NCBI RefSeq assembly: GCF_000745835.1
Contig: NZ_JQKB01000009.1
Coordinates: forward strand, 1-64,000
Origin: Belnapia moabensis DSM 16746
Lineage (GTDB): Bacteria > Pseudomonadota > Alphaproteobacteria > Acetobacterales > Acetobacteraceae
Direction of reading: 5' to 3'
DNA length: 64,000 nt
Notes under the pieces: model-generated
The model's database searches: none
Seen by the model: the letters and a program-made list of their open reading frames with translations, nothing else
What the model was told of the DNA's origin: nothing
In this document: positions 56,378 to 64,000 of the stretch, one piece after another
Layout of the letters: each line of letters starts with the position of its first letter
How positions within the stretch are numbered: position 1 is the stretch's first letter
Program-made: the position numbers and the translations under genes

Positions 56378-58585
56378 ATGAAGGACACGCCACCTGTGCT
56401 TTCTGTGCAACGGGTTGGGGTTCTTTTGCCTCTCCCACTCGTGGGGGCTTATGACTACCGCGTGCCGCCGGGTCTGAATATCCGATCAGGCGAATTCGTG
56501 ACCGTTCCCCTCAATCACAGGACGCTGATCGGGGTGGTCTGGGATGCCGCGGAGGCGAGCGAGGCCCCGCCGGTCGCCGATCATCGGCTGAAGCCCATTA
56601 CAGGCGTGTTGCCTGCGCCGCCCATGACGCCGAGCCTCCGCCGCTTCATAGACTGGGTGGCGGCCTATACGCTGAGCCCACCCGGCGCCGTGCTGCGCAT
56701 GGCGATGAGCTCGACCGCCGCGCTGGAGCCGCCGACCCAGCAGGCCGGCTGGACGCTGGCCGGCCCCGGCTCCAACCGCCAGCCGCGGATGACGCCGGAG
56801 CGGCAGCGCGTACTGGCGCAGATGCAGCCCGGCCGGGTCTATGCCGGGGCGCCGCTCGCCGAGGCGGCCGGCGTTTCGCTCGGCGTCCTGCGCGGCATGG
56901 CGGATAACGGGCTGATCCGCCCGGCCCTGCTGCCGCATGCCAGCCGCTTCAACCGGCCCGACCCGGAGCATCCCGGCCCGAAGCTCGGCGGCGCCCAGGC
57001 CGAAGCGGCGGCGCGCCTCGTCGCCAAGGTCGCCGACCGGAGCTTCGGCGTAACATTGCTCACCGGCGTCACCGGCTCTGGCAAGACTGAGGTCTATCTG
57101 GATGCGGTGGCGGAGGCGCTTCGCCAAGGTCGTCAGGCGCTGGTCCTGCTGCCGGAGATCGCCCTTTCCGCCCAATGGCTCGAGCGGTTCAAGGCGCGCT
57201 TCGGCGTCGCCCCCGCCCTCTGGCATTCCGAGGTGACGCCGCGCACCCGCCGCGACACTTGGCGCGCCGTGGCGGAGGGGGAGGCGCCGGTCGTGGTCGG
57301 CGCTCGCTCCGCCCTCTTCCTGCCCTTCCCCGATCTCGGGCTCATCGTCGTCGATGAGGAGCACGAGACCGCTTTCAAGCAGGAGGACGGCGTCGTCTAC
57401 AACGCCCGCGACATGGCCGTGGTCCGCGCCCGGATGGCCTCGGCCTCCTGCGTGCTGGTCTCGGCGACGCCCTCGCTGGAGAGCCTCACCAATGCCGAGA
57501 CCGGCCGCTACGAGGCGCTGAACCTGCCCGAGCGCCATGGCGGCGCCAGCCTGCCGGCAGTGGAGACGATCGACCTCCGTCGCACCCCGCCGGAGCGCGG
57601 CCGCTTTCTCTCCCCGCCGCTGATCGAGGCCGTCACCGCGACGCTGGAGCGTGGGGAGCAGGCGATGCTCTTCCTCAACCGCCGCGGCTACGCACCGCTG
57701 ACGCTTTGCCGCCATTGCGGCCACCGCATGCGTTGCCCCAACTGCACGGCGTGGCTGGTCGAGCACCGTGCGCGTCGACAGCTGCAATGCCATCATTGCG
57801 GCCATGCCGAGACCCCGCCGGCCGAATGTCCGGAATGCGGCTCCGCCAACAGCCTGGTCGCCGTCGGGCCCGGGGTGGAGCGGGTGCTGGAGGAAGCCGC
57901 CGCGCATTGGCCGGAGGCCCGGCGCCTGGTGATGGCGAGCGACACCCTGCCGGGCCCCGCCGCGGCCGGCATGGCGGCGCAGCAGATCCAGAACCGCGAG
58001 GTCGATCTCATCATCGGCACCCAGATCGTCGCCAAGGGCTGGCACTTCCCGCACCTTACCCTGGTCGGCGTGGTCGATGCCGATCTCGGTCTCGCCGGCG
58101 GCGACCTCCGCGCCGCGGAGCGGACGGTGCAGCTGCTGCATCAGGTCGCCGGCCGCGCCGGGCGGGCTGAGGCGCCGGGCCGGGTGCTGCTGCAGAGCTT
58201 CAGCCCGGAGCATCCGGTGATGGGGGCCCTCATCTCTGGCGATCTCGATGCCTTCATGTCGGAGGAGGCGGCGATTCGCCGGCCCGGCCACTGGCCGCCC
58301 TTCGGTCGACTCGCGGCGCTGATCGTGAGTTCGGAGGACGAGCGGGAGGCGGACCGTACCGCCCGCGACCTCGGCCTCGCTGCGCCGGGCGGGGAGGGGG
58401 TGCAAGTGCTCGGCCCCGCACCGGCGCCGCTCGCCCTGCTGCGCGGCCGGCACCGGCGCCGGCTGCTGCTGAAGACACGGCGGGAGGTCGCGGTGCAGCC
58501 CATCCTGCGCGATTGGCTGGCGCGGGTGCCGGTGCCGAACAGCGTCCGCGTCCAGGTCGATGTGGACCCGGTCAGCTTCCTCTGA
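56378..58585 (+). CDS. priA: Primosomal helicase PriA
   Basis: The 735-residue protein restarts replication at abandoned forks. It has an N-terminal DNA-binding part with [20 protein letters not shown], the helicase Walker [16 protein letters not shown] (about 230-245), DEEH in [15 protein letters not shown], and zinc-binding cysteines in [13 protein letters not shown] and [18 protein letters not shown]. The second ATG at 56378 is used because GGGGAAG lies about nine bases upstream; an ATG at 56348 would add ten residues. It is followed by a tiny gene and the atp operon. Confidence 0.95.
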   Translation: MKDTPPVLSVQRVGVLLPLPLVGAYDYRVPPGLNIRSGEFVTVPLNHRTLIGVVWDAAEASEAPPVADHRLKPITGVLPAPPMTPSLRRFIDWVAAYTLSPPGAVLRMAMSSTAALEPPTQQAGWTLAGPGSNRQPRMTPERQRVLAQMQPGRVYAGAPLAEAAGVSLGVLRGMADNGLIRPALLPHASRFNRPDPEHPGPKLGGAQAEAAARLVAKVADRSFGVTLLTGVTGSGKTEVYLDAVAEALRQGRQALVLLPEIALSAQWLERFKARFGVAPALWHSEVTPRTRRDTWRAVAEGEAPVVVGARSALFLPFPDLGLIVVDEEHETAFKQEDGVVYNARDMAVVRARMASASCVLVSATPSLESLTNAETGRYEALNLPERHGGASLPAVETIDLRRTPPERGRFLSPPLIEAVTATLERGEQAMLFLNRRGYAPLTLCRHCGHRMRCPNCTAWLVEHRARRQLQCHHCGHAETPPAECPECGSANSLVAVGPGVERVLEEAAAHWPEARRLVMASDTLPGPAAAGMAAQQIQNREVDLIIGTQIVAKGWHFPHLTLVGVVDADLGLAGGDLRAAERTVQLLHQVAGRAGRAEAPGRVLLQSFSPEHPVMGALISGDLDAFMSEEAAIRRPGHWPPFGRLAALIVSSEDEREADRTARDLGLAAPGGEGVQVLGPAPAPLALLRGRHRRRLLLKTRREVAVQPILRDWLARVPVPNSVRVQVDVDPVSFL

Positions 58586-58659
58586 ATCCGCTCGCGGGGC
58601 ACGGCTGGAACATGGTATAAGAGTTACTTAGAGGTAATTTACGCAAGGAGGACAGCGCC

Positions 58660-58815
58660 ATGCCCATCCTCGACGCTACCGAAATCGCCGCCTGGGCTTT
58701 GATCGCGGGCGCCGTGGTCTATGCCGGCCTGGCTTCGCGCGGTGTGGCGACGGCGGCGGTCGCCGCGGCGCTCGCGGCCATTGCGGCGAAGACGGTGCTG
58801 ATCGGCTACGCCTGA
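58660..58815 (+). CDS. 51-residue Ala-rich membrane protein, unknown
   Basis: The short frame ATG 58660 to TGA 58813-58815 encodes a 51-residue, very hydrophobic Ala/Val-rich chain with one or two possible membrane helices (about 10-25 and 30-50) and few charged residues. It has an excellent ribosome-binding site AAGGAGGA seven bases upstream. The leader 58613-58645 is unusually A+T-rich (TATAAG, TTACTTAG, GGTAATTTAC) for this genome, which suggests a promoter. It is unrelated to any family I recognise. It lies between priA and the atp operon. Confidence 0.6.
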   Translation: MPILDATEIAAWALIAGAVVYAGLASRGVATAAVAAALAAIAAKTVLIGYA

Positions 58816-59052
58816 GGCGGCCGGAGCTTTTGCGACAGAACGCCCACGCCTTCGATGCGCCGGGCGAAGACCTTTACGTGGCCCCGCTCTGGGCCCGCGA
58901 CCGTCGAAAAATGCTGCGCGATGGAGTGAATTCGGCCCGCCGGCGCGGATTGCGGGGCTGTAAGCCCCATGGTAAAGCCCGCCCGCCGCGACGGGAGACC
59001 CCGCCACGGACCCGCGCTTGCGCACCACCAGGAATCAGGACCGGGATCGCCC
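58816..59052 (+). other. Region upstream of the F1-ATPase operon
   Basis: About 237 bases between the small membrane ORF and atpH. It should contain the atp promoter, but no confident -35/-10 pair was recognised. The upstream extension of the atpH frame to 58969 has no similarity to the delta subunit. Confidence 0.35.
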
Positions 59053-59655
59053 GTGGCCTCTGCCGAGACCATCGCCACCAACGCGCCCAAGGCGCCCACC
59101 CCGACCGGCCTCGCCGAGCGCTATGCGCTGGCGATGTTGGGTCTCGCCGATGACCGGCGCGCGACCGATCCTGGCGCGCTCGACCGCATCGCCGGCGATC
59201 TGGAAGCGCTCGCTTCCCTTTGGCTGGGAGACGCGGATTTCCGCGGCTTCATCGCCGATCCGCGGCTCGACTCCGTCGCCCAGCGCAAGGGTGCCTTCGC
59301 GGTGCTCGATCGCGTGGGGACGGGGCCAGAGGTGCGGAACCTGGCCGGTGTGCTGATCGGCAACCGGCGCCTCGCGCTGCTGCCGCAGGTGGCCGCCGCC
59401 TTTGGTGCCCAGCTCGCGGCGCGCCGCGGTCAGCAGGTGGCCGAGGTCATCAGCGCCCATGCGCTTACCGATACCCAGCGGGCGCAGATCGCCGCCCGTC
59501 TGACGGAGGCCGGCTATTCCGGCGTCAAGCTTACGGAGCAGGTGGATCCCTCGATCCTCGGCGGGCTGATCGTGCGGATCGGCTCCCGGCTCTACGACAA
59601 CAGCATCAAATCCAAGCTGCAGAGATTGCAGTACGCCATGAAGGGGGCCGCCTGA
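59053..59655 (+). CDS. atpH: ATP synthase F1 subunit delta
   Basis: The 200-residue subunit of the peripheral stalk shows the family pattern [16 protein letters not shown] (about 18-33), the middle [18 protein letters not shown] and the C-terminal [20 protein letters not shown]. It connects F1 to F0. GTG at 59053 is chosen because the conserved domain begins about 17 residues later; earlier in-frame starts lack similarity. The atpA ATG is two bases after its TGA. Confidence 0.92.
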   Translation: MASAETIATNAPKAPTPTGLAERYALAMLGLADDRRATDPGALDRIAGDLEALASLWLGDADFRGFIADPRLDSVAQRKGAFAVLDRVGTGPEVRNLAGVLIGNRRLALLPQVAAAFGAQLAARRGQQVAEVISAHALTDTQRAQIAARLTEAGYSGVKLTEQVDPSILGGLIVRIGSRLYDNSIKSKLQRLQYAMKGAA

Positions 59656-59657
59656 CC

Positions 59658-61193
<1,536 letters not shown>

Positions 61194-61212
61194 GCTAGGA
61201 GAAGCGGGCCCG

Positions 61213-63538
<2,326 letters not shown>

Positions 63539-63540
63539 TC

Positions 63541-63951
63541 ATGGCGACCTTCCTGCTCGAACTCGTCTCGCCGGAGAAGCTGCTGCTCTCCCGCCCGGTG
63601 GAGATGGCGACCCTCCCCGCCGAGGAAGGCGAGATGGGTGTACTCCCCGGGCATTCCCCGATGATCGTCGCCCTCCGGGGCGGCGTGATCCGGGTGCGGG
63701 AGAATGGTGCCGAAACCGAGGCGCTGTTCATCGCCGGCGGCTTCGCCGAAGTGTCGCCCGAGCGGGTCACCATCCTCGCCGACGAGGCGACGCCGCTCGC
63801 CAGCCTCTCCCGCGCCACGGCGGAGCGCCGCTTGGCCGAGGCCGAGGCTGCCTTGCAGGAGGCCATCGCCGAGCCGGAGCCGAAGCGGGATGCCGCCTAT
63901 GCCCGGGTCCAGGCCTTCCGCACCGCGGTTTCTGTCGCGCAGGCAGCCTGA
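63541..63951 (+). CDS. atpC: ATP synthase F1 subunit epsilon
   Basis: The 136-residue subunit has the N-terminal beta-barrel (LELVSPEKLLLSRPVEMATL, EGEMGVLPGHSPMIVALRGG) and a C-terminal two-helix domain. It regulates ATP hydrolysis. It is the last F1 gene (order H-A-G-D-C). The F0 genes atpIBEF are not in the window, which is normal for Alphaproteobacteria, where the two operons are separate. Confidence 0.96.
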   Translation: MATFLLELVSPEKLLLSRPVEMATLPAEEGEMGVLPGHSPMIVALRGGVIRVRENGAETEALFIAGGFAEVSPERVTILADEATPLASLSRATAERRLAEAEAALQEAIAEPEPKRDAAYARVQAFRTAVSVAQAA

Positions 63952-63965
63952 GCATCGCATCCCGG

Positions 63966-64000
63966 CCACGGTGGGGCGAATTCCGTCCGCCACACCGTGG
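63966..64000 (+). terminator. Inverted repeat after atpC (cut by window end)
   Basis: CCACGGTG at 63966-63973 is exactly complementary to CACCGTGG at 63993-64000, with a 19-base loop. It may be the terminator of the atp operon, but any T-run would lie beyond the window. Confidence 0.4.

Overview
The window looks like chromosomal DNA of a high-G+C alphaproteobacterium, most plausibly Rhodospirillales/Acetobacteraceae (Roseomonas-like). This is inferred from gene content: groESL behind CIRCE operators, a stand-alone F1 operon atpHAGDC without F0 genes, ATP12, Usg, ExoD, a DUF1194 protein, a Bug-type binding protein, and the run xerC-DUF484-transaldolase-priA next to the F1 genes. Genes are tightly packed. 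At least ten neighbouring pairs overlap by an NTGA tetranucleotide, which implies translational coupling.

Layout. 1-305: the end of an IS630-type element, whose insertion replaced the natural C-terminus of a GNAT gene. 214-8229 (minus): ctaA, an 11-PAS histidine kinase, tldD and GNAT, probably one transcript read from ctaA. 8334-9769: GT2 glycosyltransferase plus a TVP38/DedA-like membrane protein. 9786-16555: usg, then a stress-flavoured block: groESL with two CIRCE elements, a cold-shock protein, an unknown protein, PPK2 and a GH15 glucanase. 16780-20264: a Fur-box-led set of TonB siderophore receptor, PepSY membrane protein and a tiny membrane protein. 20233-25125: polyol dehydrogenase, SCO1, small conserved protein, methyltransferase, DUF2007 and polyprenyl synthase. 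25130-27752 (minus): cobalamin riboswitch, btuB, ynfA. 27796-36945: ExoD, a CoA-transferase/enoyl-CoA hydratase pair, an endonuclease III homologue, Bug protein, DUF1194, PhnW-like aminotransferase, OmpW, DUF1289, fhs. 37087-37865: ECF sigma factor facing a possible NepR-like anti-sigma factor. 38031-48313: TPR-methyltransferase, RraA-like, SDR, OYE, rarA, rlpA, rluC-like, AsmA, ATP12, acylphosphatase. 48369-48458: tRNA-Ser(CGA). 48507-50774: a hybrid histidine kinase broken by one in-frame TAA. 50808-58585: polA, zinc finger, xerC, DUF484, transaldolase, priA. 58660-63951: a 51-residue membrane ORF and atpHAGDC.

Functional themes. Respiration and energy (ctaA, SCO1, ATP12, F1-ATPase), iron and B12 uptake, proteostasis and stress, and genome maintenance (polA, priA, xerC, rarA, nth-like). 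The most unusual object is the soluble 1647-residue kinase with eleven tandem PAS domains, whose start codon overlaps the ctaA stop codon. No CRISPR array, prophage or complete mobile element is visible. Coordinates are exact where start and stop codons were read. Family assignments rest on motif recognition without database searches.
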